A DNA stretch of 64,000 nt. Source: Thozetella sp. PMI_491 (Eukaryota > Ascomycota > Sordariomycetes > Chaetosphaeriales > Chaetosphaeriaceae). Numbering within the stretch: position 1 is the first letter of the stretch; every line of letters begins with the position of its first letter. The position numbers and the translations under genes are program-made. The notes beneath the pieces are model-generated. The model worked only from the letters and a program-made list of their open reading frames with translations. It had not been told where the DNA came from and ran no database searches. Of this stretch, positions 1 through 12,488 are shown piece by piece. Location: the NCBI GenBank assembly GCA_021432635.1, contig MU270078.1, forward strand, positions 1-64,000, read 5' to 3'.

Positions 1-37
1 GAGGGAGAGGGAGAGGGAGAGGGAGAGGTAGAGGGAA
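1..37. repeat. (GAGAGG)n simple repeat inside a PKS intron
   Basis: About six purine-rich hexamer units sit at the left edge. On the gene strand they form a CT-rich pyrimidine tract inside the PKS intron that begins at position 80. The repeat may continue beyond the window. Confidence 0.85.
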
Positions 38-80
38 GAGAACAACAGGTGGTCTGCGGACTCTAGACACTGGCACTTAC

Positions 81-3000
81 CGGTTCCACCCCCGACCTCG
101 AGAAAGTGGAAGACGCGACCCAGACGGTTCGGCGGGAACGCATGGGTGATGTAGTTGGCCAGTAGGCGTGTGGCCGCGCGGCACATGGGAGATAGGTCGT
201 ATACGTCGGCTACCAGTTGACGGTTTGAACGAGAAGCAAACAGTAAGGACAGCGGGTCCGTCTGTCCGGTCAAGCATTCCGCCAGGCGCGATCCGGTGAG
301 GTCGAGCAGGCGGTGCTCCGCGGCGTGGCGGGGGAATCGGGCGACGATGGTGCTCAACAGCTCCTGCGGGTCGCCCAGGCGCAGCGGCATAGACGAGCGC
401 GTATATCTCGCCCCCGGCTGCCCGTGCACATAACCACCGCTAGCTAGAATATGGTGTAGGCGGGCCACCAAGTGTCGATGTTTGGGTAGTACTCCCTGCA
501 GCTCTGGAACCGGCTGTCCGGCGCGTAGCTTGGTCAGGTCCACCCCCAGCTTCCGGAAGGCATCGGCTGCATAAGCAAGCACCAGGCGCGCCTGTTCGGG
601 ATATACGGACCGCCAGAAGCGCGTGAATCCCTCCTGATCCGCGAAAGTGTCAAAGCCCCAGCGAAGCTCCTGAAACACCGCGGACGGCTCGGGCAGCTCG
701 ACAACCTCAGCCACGGTGGGATTTAGATCATTGTTCTTGTCAGAATACTGGCCCTCATCGGATGTATACTGGAGCCCATTTTGGGGGTCAGAAATGGGAT
801 GGGATGCAGCCGACACGACCGTCGTGTCTGGTGCCTGGTCCGATGCTGCTTGCGGACGAGGCGTATCTGCGACCGAGCCAACCTTGCCGGTGTCCGAAGC
901 GGCACTGACGTTAGTAATGTCGATGCCAGCAAGACGCACCAACTGTCCAAACGAGCTTGTCTCGTCCAGCTGGTACAGATCGATTGTGACACCCAAAAAC
1001 TTCTCGATGTCACTAGCGAGCTCGATAGCTAGCAGCGAGTCAAGACCGAGGTTAGCCAGATTGGCGTCGAGTTTGGGTGGCGCTGCTAGCTCTAGGTGAT
1101 CTTGAAGGAGACTTGCTAGCTTGTCTACTTGTTTCTGTTGCTGTAGGGGTATCCCTCCGGAAGAATCTGCGTTGCTTGTGGGTGTCGACGCTAGATGGAT
1201 GGACGAGCGGCCAGACGGTGTTGTGGACGACGATGCATCGGATGCCTCCGTGTCTGATGGCGAGGATAATGAAGACGATGACGACGACGGAGACTGGCTA
1301 GCAGTGGTGTCGCTGTCCCGAGGTCCGCAGCCTCGGCTCCGGAGGTAGTCGACAAGGGAGTCCACGTCAGTAAGCTTTTCAAGGTCGTCGATGGGGAGGT
1401 GGGTATCAAAATGGGCAGAAAGCTCGCTGATGACCTCCATCATCATCAGGGAGTCCACTCCGAGATCATCGGCGGTCATTGTGCCAGTGATTTTGGCGCG
1501 CGGTACCTCGGCCACCTTCTCGTAGACATTGCACACTTCCTCAAAGACAATGCTGCGTCCGCGAATCACCGGGGCTGCAATAGTGGTGGGTTCGTGCTGT
1601 GGCTGCCTCGAAGGAGCAGCCGTCGCCGCTCGACTGGAAAGCGAGTCGGAGAACGTCACCTCAGTGTTCCGTCCCCCAGCAGCGTCGCCGTCGTTGACGC
1701 GCGAGAGAACCTTGGAGAGCGAGCTCAGGCGCACGTTGTGGAAGCGGGCCCCCAGGATCAGCACCACAAGCCGCCCAGACGACTGGTCAAAGACGAAGAT
1801 ATCGTTAGCGATCTCCTTGGATCCGATGCGCGTCATGTTGGAGAACACGGCCCACGGCTGGGCAGTCTTGAGCGAATCCGCGTAGCCCGGACCAAACTGG
1901 AGGTGGTCCATCTGAGTGAAGACACAGACGTCGGACGCGGCACATGGGTGGATGCAGTTGGCATGGAGACCCGCGATCTGCATGAAGCTGTCGACGGTAG
2001 GTGGCTGTGTCAAAGTGCTCTCGACGAGCGACTCAAAACCAGCCGCGAGGACGGCCGTGCCGGCGATGCGTCCATCCTTGGCGGCCGCACTCCGGAGGCC
2101 GCGATATGGGCCTCCGTATTCGACTACGCGTGCGAATAGCTTGTATAGTGATTCGCCACGGATCAACTCGCTTTCTTGGTCCCCTAGCAGACCCTCCACA
2201 GCAGCCAACCCGGTGAGCCTTTCGTAGCGTGCGAATTCGGTTTCCACTGCTGCTTCGTCGTTGCGCACAAACACGTTGCCTTCGACATGAGTGACTGCTG
2301 CTGCAGTCGGTACCTGGCTGCTAGTTCCGCTACCTGTGACAGTGAAGTCCCAAGTGTGTGCACTGTGGCGGTCCTTTTGGTGGAGCGTCAGTTCTAGGCG
2401 CCGATCAACCGCTAGACCGAGCGGTGCGTTGATACGCACGTCTGAAAAGCCCAGCAGGGGTAGGAACTGAGGACGAGACGGCAGAGGAGCGGTGGCATTT
2501 GAACTACTGATGAGGAGTAGTTGGCACGCCCTGGCGGCTATCTCCATGTAGACGGTAGCCGGACACAGCGGACTACCGGCCACGACGTGACCGGCAACCA
2601 GGCTCTGGTACTCCTCACAGTGGGGGTCGATTTCGAACCTGGCTATGCCCCGACTTTGGTCGTGCTGGATTAGTCGGACTAGCTGGGGTACCCGCTCTGT
2701 CTGCTCCGGCGCTGGTGCTGGGCTGGTCTTTCCAGCAAGCGTAGCTGGTGGCGCAAGTTCGAGCCAGTGCTGGTTCTTCTCGAACTGGTAGGGCGGCAGG
2801 TGTAGCGGCGTCCCGCCTCTTACAGGGCTTGGCACGTTCAACTGCACGCCATGGCCCTGCCTCCAGAGCTGCAGCGTAGCATCCACGACAGATTCCAGGG
2901 CATCAGCACGGCCCAGGCTCAGAGCCTGAAAGCTATGCCCTTTGGGGTTTTCGAGGGCCCGGCGCACCATAGACGTCACGCCGGAGTCAAAGCCAGCCTC

Positions 3001-6000
3001 GAGCCAGGTACTGGCACCTCGAGCAGCCGCCAGTCGCTGTACAGCCTGGCTGAAAAAGACAGGTTCTCTTGTATGCCTGGCCAGCAAGTGCGCCGTCGGC
3101 AGCGACCAGGTCGCGCCGTCGGAGCAGGTCTCGATTGGGATATGTGCCTTGCGGAAGTGCAAGGTTGATGCGAGTTCCTGCAGCGGCCCAATAACTGGCT
3201 CCGTAAACTTCGAGTGAAAGCCATTTGTCACATCCAGCCGCTTGTACCGACGACCCTGCTCGCCTAGCGTACGCCCAACGTTGTCCACGCACTGCCTGTC
3301 TCCAACTAGAACATATGAAGAGGGTCCGTTGTGGCAGGCGATCTCTAGAGGGTGTTCAGCGAGTAGCCCGGCAATAACGTGTGACTCAGCCTCGACGGCG
3401 ATCATCGCACCAGGCTCGGGACCCCAGTGCCGCTGCATCAGCTCGGCGCGACCAGCCACAAACCGGAGCCCGTCGCTGAGCGAGAGCACACCCGATACCG
3501 CGAGCGCGGCGAGCTGTCCGAGGCTATGGCCAATGACAGCGCTCACGGCGAGGCCAGCGTCGATCCACGCTTGCGCGGTGGCGTATTGGATCGAGAATAA
3601 GCAGACGTGCAAGGTCACGAGGTCGGTGATGGGCTGAGACTGAAAAACGGCCGGATACAGTCCAGCTTCATGGCCTAAGGCGCGCACCTCATCGTGACAT
3701 CGGTCGAGGTGGCGGCGGAGCGGCCACGATTGCTCCCACAGGCGCTTACTGAGCCCGGCATAGTCGCGCGTTTGGCCACCAAAGGCGAGCACCAAAGGCG
3801 GGCGCGGCGACGGGCGCGGCTGTGGCGACGCCGACAACTCACGACTTAGCTGGGCCTCGAGCTCCGGCAAGTCGGCGGCCACAGCAGTAAAGGCGAATGG
3901 AAGCTCGTGATTCTGCCGCCTGGCCAAATGGCAGACAATATTGTCAAACAATTGCTGCGGCCCTTGAGCGTCGTTAGCCCTCTCTCCTCTCTGCTGCTGC
4001 TGCTGCAGCTGACGGCAGTAGCTTCGTAAGGCCTCGCAATACTGCAGCAAACTCGCCGCGGAGTTTGCGGTGATCAGCACGGGTTTCTTGCTGTCGGGTG
4101 GCAAGATATGCTCTGCGGCAGTCGACGACGTGTCTGCCGACCTAGCTTGTGGTGGGACGGGTGGTGGCGGAGGCTCCATGACCATCATAGCCGCGTTGCT
4201 CCCAGCCGCGCCATAGTTGTTGACACAGACCGTGAGGAAGCCGTGCGGGAGTGGGACGTTTCGCCGGGGGATCTCGACACGATCGGGCCCCAACGGCGGG
4301 ATCTTGGGATTCAGTGACTGGAACGAAGCCTGAGGGACGGCCGTGCGATGCTGAATCTGCAGGATGGCCTTGATCAGGCCGGCCACGCCGGATGCTCCTT
4401 CGAGGTGGCCGATGTTGCCCTTGACGGATGATACTAGGAGGGGGTGGCGCCGGTGAGCGCCCCCGAATACAGCGCGAATGCTGTCCATTTCGATCGGGTC
4501 CCCGACTGGCGTGCCGGTGCCGTGGCTCTCGACCAGCGATACGTCCTGCGGCTGCACTCGCGCGAGCTTGGCGACTTGGAGGTACAGTGCACCCTGGGAC
4601 GGCGCATTGGGCACTGTAATGGGCACACAGTTGGCGTTCTGGTTGATGGCTGAGCCGCCCAGCACGGCTAGGATCTCGTCGCCGTCAGCTACCGCTGCCG
4701 ACAGTCGCTTGAGCACGACAAGCCCAAGGCCTTCACCGCGGCAGTAGCCGTCGGCCCGCGCATCAAAAGGCTTCGTGGCGCCCGTTGGACTTAGGAAATG
4801 CGCGGCCGATAGGTTCTCGAACAGGTACGGGCTTGTAAACAGTGCCACACCTCCCGCCAGCGCCTGTGAACACTCGCCCGCTTGGATCGCCCGACATGCG
4901 GTATGGATGGCCACCGCCGACGAGGAACAAGCCGTGTCAAAGGTAAGCGAAGGGCCCTGCCAGCCAAAGAAATGGGAGATCTTGCCGCTCAGAAAGGCTC
5001 GCAGCGTGCCTAGGGTTGAGAAGGCGTTTGGTGCATGGGACCCTACATTCGAGTCATAGTCGACGGCGCAGAGACCTAAGTAGCAGCCGACATCAGCTGG
5101 GCGGGCCACCGGCCGCGGCGTGAAGTAGCCCGATGATGCCATGGCTTCGTAGGCGGCTTGCAACAGGAGGCGCTGCTGCGGATCCATCGACGCGGCCTCA
5201 CGCGACGATTTTTTGAAGAATCGGTGATCAAACTCATCATAGCCACGGACAAAGTTGCCCCAATACGTCTTCACTGCGCCGCCGCTGCTGCTTCTGCTGT
5301 TGTTGTTGTTGTTGCTGTTATTGCTTCCAGGGCGGCTCGACTCGGGCCACCGGTTCGCCGGCACGCGCTCGACCATCGACTTCCCCTCGGTCAGCAGCTG
5401 CCAGAACTCACCCATCGAGTCGGCCCCTGGGAGCTTGCAAGACATTCCAATGACCGCGATCGCGTCAGGGGGGTAAAGCGCGTCTGCCGAGGCCTCTGGT
5501 GGCTCCGTCTTGCCCCTTGGCGAGACCGGGAGCCTGATCACCCGCAGGGCCCGCGAGACAGATAAGGGCACGGCGTCCGCCCCGACGGCCAGAACCAGCG
5601 GTACACCACCTGATGCTTCAGCCAGGTGCGCCGTCGCCTCTGACATAACCGCATGCCAACTGGATCGCTCCAATAAGATGTCCCTCAGCGCAGCCTCTAC
5701 TACCTCATGGTGGGTCCCAGTGAACAGCTTGCCATCCGCGTTGGAGCGCACCAGAAGTTGCTCGCCGAAGCGCACATTGGTGGCGGCTTTGCAGCTCAAC
5801 AATATTTTCTGTGGGATTCCTGCATGCGCCGTAGTGTGATAGCGCCCGCGTATTCCAGTATCGAGGACGGAGATGCCCTCGCTCCGCAGCTTATCCGAGA
5901 CATCGGCCAACTCAGACAGAGCCACGGTAACAGTGGCGTCATTGGCATCAGTGATCACTGAGATATAGGACTGTAGGAGGAGAGCTTTATCAGCATTGCG

Positions 6001-6138
6001 ATGCAGAGGAAAGAGTGTTCATATCGAGCAACAAACGGCTCCTCGAGAATTAGGAAAAGACGAGAAACTGGCTAGGGGCTCAATATCCGGAATTCTTTTA
6101 TACACACACCATAAACAAAATACATGGGGCATTATTTG

Positions 6139-6171
<33 letters not shown>

Positions 6172-6834
6172 TGCGGGCAGGTGCGGGTTAAACTGGGTTT
6201 TCCTTACCGAGCTGTGTTTCTCGACCACATTTTGCACGGCAGCGAAGGTGGAAGGGAGCCGCCACCGAAGTGCCAAGCAACCGGTCTCGCCATTTCTCAG
6301 GGAATCAAGATCGACATAGGCGCCGACGGCAAAGGCGAGATGGACCGACAGGGCGCCGTGGTTACCGATGGTAGTCTCCTCTGGGGAGCTGGCGACGGCA
6401 AGGGCGCTCAGGAGGCCGGCGCAGAAGCCCTGGATGCCTCCTGCCCTGGCAGCTCGGCTCAGCAGGGCTGAGTGAGGCTTGCCGGTCTGCTTCACATATT
6501 TGAGATATCGGCAGAGGTGTGCTACAATGGTCAAAGGCTGGCTAAACATGTTTTCGTGCTTGCCCGCGCCATCAACCTTGGTGATGGTGCTGCCGTGCTC
6601 GGCCCATGCCGCTAGCTGCTTCGCAGCCAGATCGCCGCGAAGGAGCTGTAGGTCATCTTCAACAGCCACCATGGCCTCCCAGAGGCCGGGTAGAGCTGCC
6701 AGCGCTTGTCTGACCGGGGCAAGGTGCTCATTCTGAGTCAACTCAAGGCCCAGCTCCTTGAGTTCCGAGTCAGAAGGCCACACGTTCAGAGAACCGAAGG
6801 CAATGAGAGAGGGAAGCTCTGTTGTGTTAGTCAT
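81..6834 (-). CDS. Non-reducing polyketide synthase (SAT-KS-AT-PT-ACP-ACP-CMeT), 3' end off window
   Basis: This iterative type I PKS should build an aromatic polyketide from malonyl-CoA with SAM-dependent C-methylation. Two exons are visible, 6208-6834 and 81-5970, split by a 237-nt phase-0 intron. A further donor at the 81/80 border starts an intron that leaves the window. Domains by approximate residue: SAT 1-340 with GFCAGLLSA; KS from 375 with DTACSS (about 556), ESHGTGT and NIGHLEG; AT from 935 with GHSLGQ (about 1022); PT with the GHVVAGSPLCP motif (about 1338) and the second catalytic region DSFMQIAG; ACP1 GVDSLMM (about 1717); ACP2 GLDSLLA (about 1853); C-methyltransferase ending at EVGGGTG, its SAM-binding motif I. 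About 2,170 residues are visible. The release domain (TE, reductase or other) is not in view, so the product cannot be assigned. An Asn-rich run interrupts the N-terminal part of KS. The start ATG at 6834 gives a normal SAT beginning. Two ACPs plus CMeT occur in synthases for methylated orsellinate-type products and depsides; that comparison is family knowledge only. Confidence 0.95.
6139..6167. repeat. A29 / T29 homopolymer inside PKS intron 1
   Basis: An uninterrupted run of 29 A on the plus strand (T on the gene strand) lies inside the first PKS intron (5971-6207). If read as coding it would give a poly-Phe stretch, but GTAAGG at 6207 and CTACAG at 5971-5976 splice it out in phase 0 and restore the SAT domain. 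Confidence 0.9.
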
Positions 6835-9032
6835 GTTTGAAGCTATAGATAATGGTTGAACAGCACTTCACTACTAGCGATGTTGAATACCTCCCACGGA
6901 TTTGAGCTCTGAGTCAACCCTGGAGCAACGGCTTGTAGATTTATTATAACATGGACGACGAGCGGAAGCCCTAAGCGTAGTGGCGAGACACTAGATAAGG
7001 TATCGGCCCTCACTCGGCTGCCTTGAGTTTCATCTCGGGCTTTCTCTGCCAGACCAGTTCTGGAGAGATGTGATAGCCGACGAATCTCTCGGCATCTTAC
7101 CACGATTGAACTACCAGAAAGGGTTGCCAACCCCCACTTCTCTCGAACACCCCTGCGATAGCTCCTGCCTAACCTGTGTGGATCGATTTGGCCCAGCGCG
7201 CCCACACTACATGGGATTACACTCTGATCTCACCGGAGTGAAAGCGGCTCTACAAGTGCTACCAGACCCCGAAGGTATAACGAGATAGGCAGTTGAGAGA
7301 AGCACATGGCGATTCTCCGAGTCTAGCAGATCCACGAGCATGATTTCTTTGATTCCATCATGAGCGAAAGCGCTACTCGGCCATTCGCCATCTTGGTGCT
7401 CTCTGGTTGGTGAAAATGCATATCAACTATACATGGCTTGATTCGAGATTCAAGCTGATAAGAGTAAAGTCGCCGACAAGACGCAATTGACGAACTAGGC
7501 GGCGGGAGGTTTAGCTCAGTTGCTCGCCTTATGAGGTGCTAAGGGCATGCGCCTCGAGGTTACCGTGCTACCTCTGCAGAAGACTGTGCACTAGAAAGTG
7601 CTACTAGAGCCTGTCTCCTCCGCCCTTTAGCAGCAGTGCATCGCCGGGACATTGCCCGCCGACAGTGGCCACTGAGCCCGAGTTTCCATGATAGTGTGCC
7701 TTTGCTTGGCAGGCCTGCCTTGCATGATCACAACAGCCGTTTAAGGGCATTAACCAGCGCTGAGGTGGCTTCGGCTTAGACGCCGCCGACTCAAAATAAC
7801 CCGATAAGCGCCACTTGGATGCCGTGTGACTCTAATACCAAGAACGGGTGCGTGTTTCCAATCATTGGCAGGCGCATGGGGCTTTGCCGTTAGAGAAACC
7901 TGCCGCGGGCGTTCGCCGTAGGCCCCGATCGGTGGCTTTCTATCATACACTAGAGCAGCCGCCCGGAAGGATGCTCATGCAGTAGCGCAGCGACGCATGT
8001 AGACCGGTAATTGAATGGCATTGTGTTCAGAGCCGCAATTGCAGCTTCTTGGCGGTGCGGCAGCCCCCTTTGGGTTGATTACTAAGTCGTATGGTCGTTG
8101 ATTAGGACATGGTTGCTCGTAGGGTATTTTGCATTGTTTGACATGGCCTCTGACTAATATCGACTAAGTAGTTAGGTGTTGGATTTATTTAACCTCGACT
8201 CCCCTGGGACCCGCGTACTCGAAAGTGATAAAAGCGAGATATGATGGCTCATTCTGTCTTCCGCTGTAGCTCTCTCGGACCGCCGATCCTACATAATACC
8301 GCACCGACCATCCACCGATCCCTGCAGCCCGTATGTCCCGAGGTGTGGCATATCTCGGTCCCGTCGTAGGCCCCGGACAATGGTTCCAGTGGTTAGCCTA
8401 TCGGGCGAGATGCACAGACACTTCGCTAGCTCGAGATCAGGCCCGGCTTATTCACTCCCGTAGCTCCCGGCAAAATTCTCGTTGGGCCAACAGGAGAGTT
8501 TAGAGGTGACCTAGTCCATTCTTGAGCCAAAATATTCATCGTGATGGTCATGAGAGGCAAAGCCAGTACAAAAAGTGAGCGGCGGAAGGAGGGAGGCATA
8601 GAGAGGGAACATAAAACAAAGCTAAATTTGGGCTTTGAAGCGATTTACACAAGAATGGAGTAAGGGTATTAGAACAGGGCGAAATTTTTTTAAGTTGAGG
8701 AAATGAAGGCTGTTTTCATAGGCCGACGTAGTCGGTCCCGAGGAGGCTTATTGTATCGGAAACGAAAAGTTGCGAGGCTTCACCTCCTGCTTGACTATAA
8801 ATCTACTGATACTCCGTCGCCTACCTAGTAGTCTCTATCTCTGCGTGTATGTTTGTGTACGTGAGTATACATTTTGTGTGTGTGTTGCAATACCAGAATA
8901 TTACCCAGTAAACCTGCAGCAGAACGGGTTACGGACCCACGAGAACAAGCCATTGTCTTGAAGATCCCGACTTGGACGCCCACGTGGGGTTGATCTTGCC
9001 TATCTCGAGATTGTGAGCTTCCGACCGCCAAC
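6835..9032. promoter_or_regulatory. Divergent intergenic region between PKS and 2OG oxygenase
   Basis: These 2.2 kb separate the start of the PKS (minus) from the start of the oxygenase (plus), so both promoters must lie here. No ORF in it has family-like content. A short pyrimidine-free GT-rich run (about 8840-8885) lies upstream of the oxygenase. I found no convincing AflR-type TCG-N5-CGA site by eye. Confidence 0.55.
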
Positions 9033-10148
9033 ATGAGAACCCATGGCTTTGAGGCAGTCGGCGAGGAATTTGTCCCCAACATTGACATCTCGGCATTCAT
9101 CAGCGACCCGAGCTCTCCGCTGGTCGAGGAGACGGTGGAGCAGGTTCGCCGAGCATGCCAGCTGGCTGGGTTCTTCCAGATCACCGGGCATGGCCTGCCC
9201 AACGAGGTACTAAGCGAACTATTTGCTGCCTCCAAGAAGTTCTTCGCCTTGCCGATGGAGGAGAAGAAAAAGCTAGACGCCAGGGAGACGATCGGACGCC
9301 GTGGATACGATGTCTTGGCATCGCAGACATACCACAAAGACGTGCTGCCGGATCTCAAAGAGGTCAGCCAAACCACCCCAGCGTTGATAGAACAGCGCAG
9401 TCCACAGGGCGCGCGCCTGCCGGGCTGCCTCATCGTGCGTCCTCGCTGACTGGCAGTCTGATGACAGGGCTTCTACGTGGGTCATGACTTTTCTCCCGAG
9501 GACCCTTTCGTGCGGGCTCGACGCTTCTTCATGGGGCCCAATGTGTGGCCGCAAGACGACCGCCTCAGCTCGTCCGAGTTTCGAGCGCCCGTCGAGCGAT
9601 ACTTTGCAGCCGTTCACGGGCTGGCGCTACGGGTGCTGAGCCTAGTGGCACGCACGCTACCCTATGGCGACCACGTATTCGCCGACTTCGTCCAGGGCCA
9701 CGTTGTGGCGCCTCTACGACTGCTCCACTACCCTCCCGCGCGCGACCCTACGGGGGCCGGTAGCGTCCAGCTGGGGGCCGGGGCACACACCGACTTCGGC
9801 GCCATCACGCTGCTGCTCCAGGACGGCCAGCCCGGGCTGGAGGTGCTGGATTCCCGGAGCAACAGCTGGGTGCCTATCGCGCCAACGCCCGGAGCTTTTG
9901 TCGTCAACGTCGGCGACATGCTGTCGGCGTGGACGGCGGGCGAGTACAAGAGCAGCGTGCACCGCGTCGTCAACCGGCAGCCGGTGGACCGCTACTCGGC
10001 TGCCTTCTTCTTCGACGGTGACCTGGACTGCCGGCTGGATCCCCTGGACGGGAGCCCGCCGGCGGTGGCGAACTGGACGGTGGAGAAACACATGATCAAG
10101 CGCATCCAAGACAGCTACGGAGGCGGCAGCGAGAGAAGCACAGGGTGA
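9033..10148 (+). CDS. 2-oxoglutarate/Fe(II)-dependent oxygenase (isopenicillin N synthase-like)
   Basis: Two exons, 9033-9362 and 9468-10148, are joined in phase 0 to give about 336 residues. The first exon carries the non-haem dioxygenase N-terminal region (residues about 14-110, with the conserved GFFQITGHGLP). The second carries the double-stranded beta-helix with the iron ligands HTD in AHTDFGAITLLLQD and the distal histidine in SVHRVVNRQ, whose following arginine-containing segment binds 2-oxoglutarate. The splice choice restores the family-typical DLKEGFYVG at the junction; the donor is GTCAGC, less common than GTRAGT. The length is normal for this superfamily, which hydroxylates, desaturates or rearranges small molecules. 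It is the first gene rightward of the PKS and divergent from it, so a role in oxidative tailoring is likely. The substrate is unknown. Confidence 0.92.
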
Positions 10149-12036
10149 AGAAGCGGGAGCTGGAGAGAGGGGTGACCTGGGCTGGGGCGCACCTGAGCTG
10201 GCAAGGAAGGTACTGTGTAGGTGGCGCATTTGCCAGGAAGCATAATCCCAGAGCCCCGAGGTGGGTAAGTGGCGCATTTGCTAGGAAACAGGATCCTAGA
10301 GCCCCGAGGTAGGTAGGTAAATAGGTGGTTAGGCGGTTAGGTGGTAGGGTTACCGCTCCTGCCACAAAGGCTAGACTGCGTTGCGCCATCATCAGGAGTA
10401 TTGCGTCGGCAGCAGCAATCAACGAATGGCCATGTGCCCTCCTCTGTCAGCTCTTTGATGGCCCGAGCTGCGATGAGAAGCTTACGCCCCTTGTGCTCTG
10501 AGACTCGGACAAATGTAAAGCAGCGCTGCTGTGACGTAGTAAAGACACAATTCCAGTGCAGGATCGCGTGGTCAGTGGGTCTCCGAGACGGGCACGCAAT
10601 TCGGGGAGAGCTCATACCCGCATGACGCAACACAGGGCGTACCGTGCGTGCATTTTAGCGAGCCTGCTGAAGCACCTTAGACCGCGTATCTATGGACGAA
10701 ATTGGAACCTCGCTCCGTTAAGCCTTGCAGATGACTATCGGGCTGCTCAGCAGGCTACTTCTACAGTATAGTAAACGGTATGCGAACACAGTCTGCTGCG
10801 GAGAGAGAGGCCGGTTGGCACCATCATGTCTCGATGGTCGGGGCTTTTACGAAGAGGCCGTTTCGGCGAGAGAGCTTGAAGGTATGTACATACATAAATA
10901 CAGTGTACAAGGACCAAGGTTGCTGTTAGGTATCTGTTTCTAACGGGATTCCTACCCCCGTGGCGATCCTCTCATCATGGCGCTAAATCGGTGCTGTGAC
11001 TGGCGTGTCCCGTATCATCCCGCACGCTACGGCAGCTGCATCCACGCCTAACCGGATACGCGATGGCACTAAAACTCCCGGGAATAACGCCTCTCTGATT
11101 ATCCAGCAACTGTCGCCTCTTGATAATGAGCTTACGGATGAGCAGTATGGCACTATATGCAGGCAGGCTTGCTTACAGCCACGCACTGTTGCATTGAAGT
11201 GGGATTTTGACCAGGTATAAATGAGTCTGTAGTAGGCAGGTGTGCGCTGTCACGTGCTCTGCTGTGCTGTAATTAGGTAGCTGCTTTTAGTTATCTTTCG
11301 TGACCCGGCCCGCTCCGTGGGCTCTAAGTCTACAGTAGCTACGGAATACTGCAACCGACAACCCACCTCATGCTCATGCTCATGCGGTGCTACGTAAGAG
11401 TGGGCAAAGGGAATGATACGAGCAAAGAGCGAAAAAGGTTCTTTGCAGCCAACCAATGGCAACCCAACGGCGGCACCTCCCTATCGACTCACTATCTTCG
11501 ATGCCATCTATTGGGCATGAGGGCATCCCGGCAGCGTCTCCGACAGGCATTGACTCACCGGGGAAGAAACGGGAAGCGGGAATATGTGGAGATTGTGCGC
11601 AGAATGACGCACGCCACCAGCCTAGCTGAAGAACCTCAAGAGCCTGGAAGCCTATGAACGAGTACAGCTGGGCTGATAAAGATACCGCACAGTCGCGAAG
11701 GCTGATTTTTTATTCGGCAGAGAAGCTATAGTAGTAGCATGTCAGGCACTTCAAGGAGCTTTTTGGGGGGGTTCTGGGAAAAGCGGGGAGCGCGGGGGGA
11801 GGGGGGGGGGAACGGGCGGGGTTTGCCTCGCGGGGCCATCTTTTTGTTTGACTTGCTAGTGCGCTACCGGTGCTTCTCATCAACCTGGGACGTTCCCCCT
11901 CCCCCCACGCGCCACCACCAAAACCACCGCTCCGACAGGTTAGGTTAGTAACCTTAATTTTTTTTCCCCCGACTTTAGTGCCATTTACAAACCCCAGCCG
12001 GCGGCTGTCTAACAGCAGAAGCCAAGCCAAGCCAAC
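10149..12036. other. Intergenic region, mostly without recognisable genes
   Basis: This 1.9 kb lies between the 2OG oxygenase and the regulator. It contains a 48-bp duplication followed by GGTTAG/TAGG-like runs near 10310-10350. The short ORFs on both strands have no recognisable family content. The last few hundred bases should include the promoter of the regulator; T8 and C5 runs lie near 11958-11970. Confidence 0.5.
10221..10316. repeat. 48-bp tandem duplication plus TAGG-rich tail
   Basis: Copy 1 (10221-10268) and copy 2 (10269-10316) share GTGGCGCATTTG at the start and AGAGCCCCGAGGT towards the end, with several substitutions between them. A TAGGT/GGTTAG-rich stretch follows to about 10350. 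It lies just 3' of the oxygenase stop codon. Confidence 0.8.
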
Positions 12037-12451
12037 ATGGCGGACGCGACACCAGGCATCACGGGCCTCCGGCTTCGCACGGCGTGTGACCGGTGTCAAG
12101 CCGCCAAGGTCAAATGCAGCAGGATAAAGCCGTCCTGCTGGCGCTGCAGCCAGAGCTGCGTTCCCTGCGTCTACAGCCCGCTCAGGAAAACCGGGCGCCC
12201 CCCGAAGCGCTATTCCGACGCTGCTGCCACCGGCGACGCAGACCGCCGCAACACCTCGACGGCCCCCAGGGCCGGTAACCCAGCGAACTCTTCGCCAACC
12301 GGGACCCGAGCCCGAAATCCGGATGTGTCGACCCGAGAAACGCCAGCCTGGCAGTCGCGCGCAGACCCGACGCGGCTGCCTCACCAAGACTCGGATCCGC
12401 AGCCACAGCAGCAGCGGCAGCGGGAGCCGCAGGAACGACAGCAGCGGGAGG

Positions 12452-12488
<37 letters not shown>

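Noticed and set aside
6124-6471. Plus-strand ORF with a poly-Lys start
   Set aside because: It is the shadow of the A29 homopolymer and the SAT exon; the minus-strand reading is a clear SAT domain.
7504-7580. tRNA-like stretch containing TAGCTCAGTTG
   Set aside because: The A-box-like sequence is not followed by a proper B box (GGTTCGANTCC), and no acceptor stem pairs with the 5' end.
6835-9032. AflR-type palindromes (TCG-N5-CGA) in the PKS promoter
   Set aside because: Candidates such as TCGGACCGCCGA near 8277 have wrong spacing; no exact site was found by eye.
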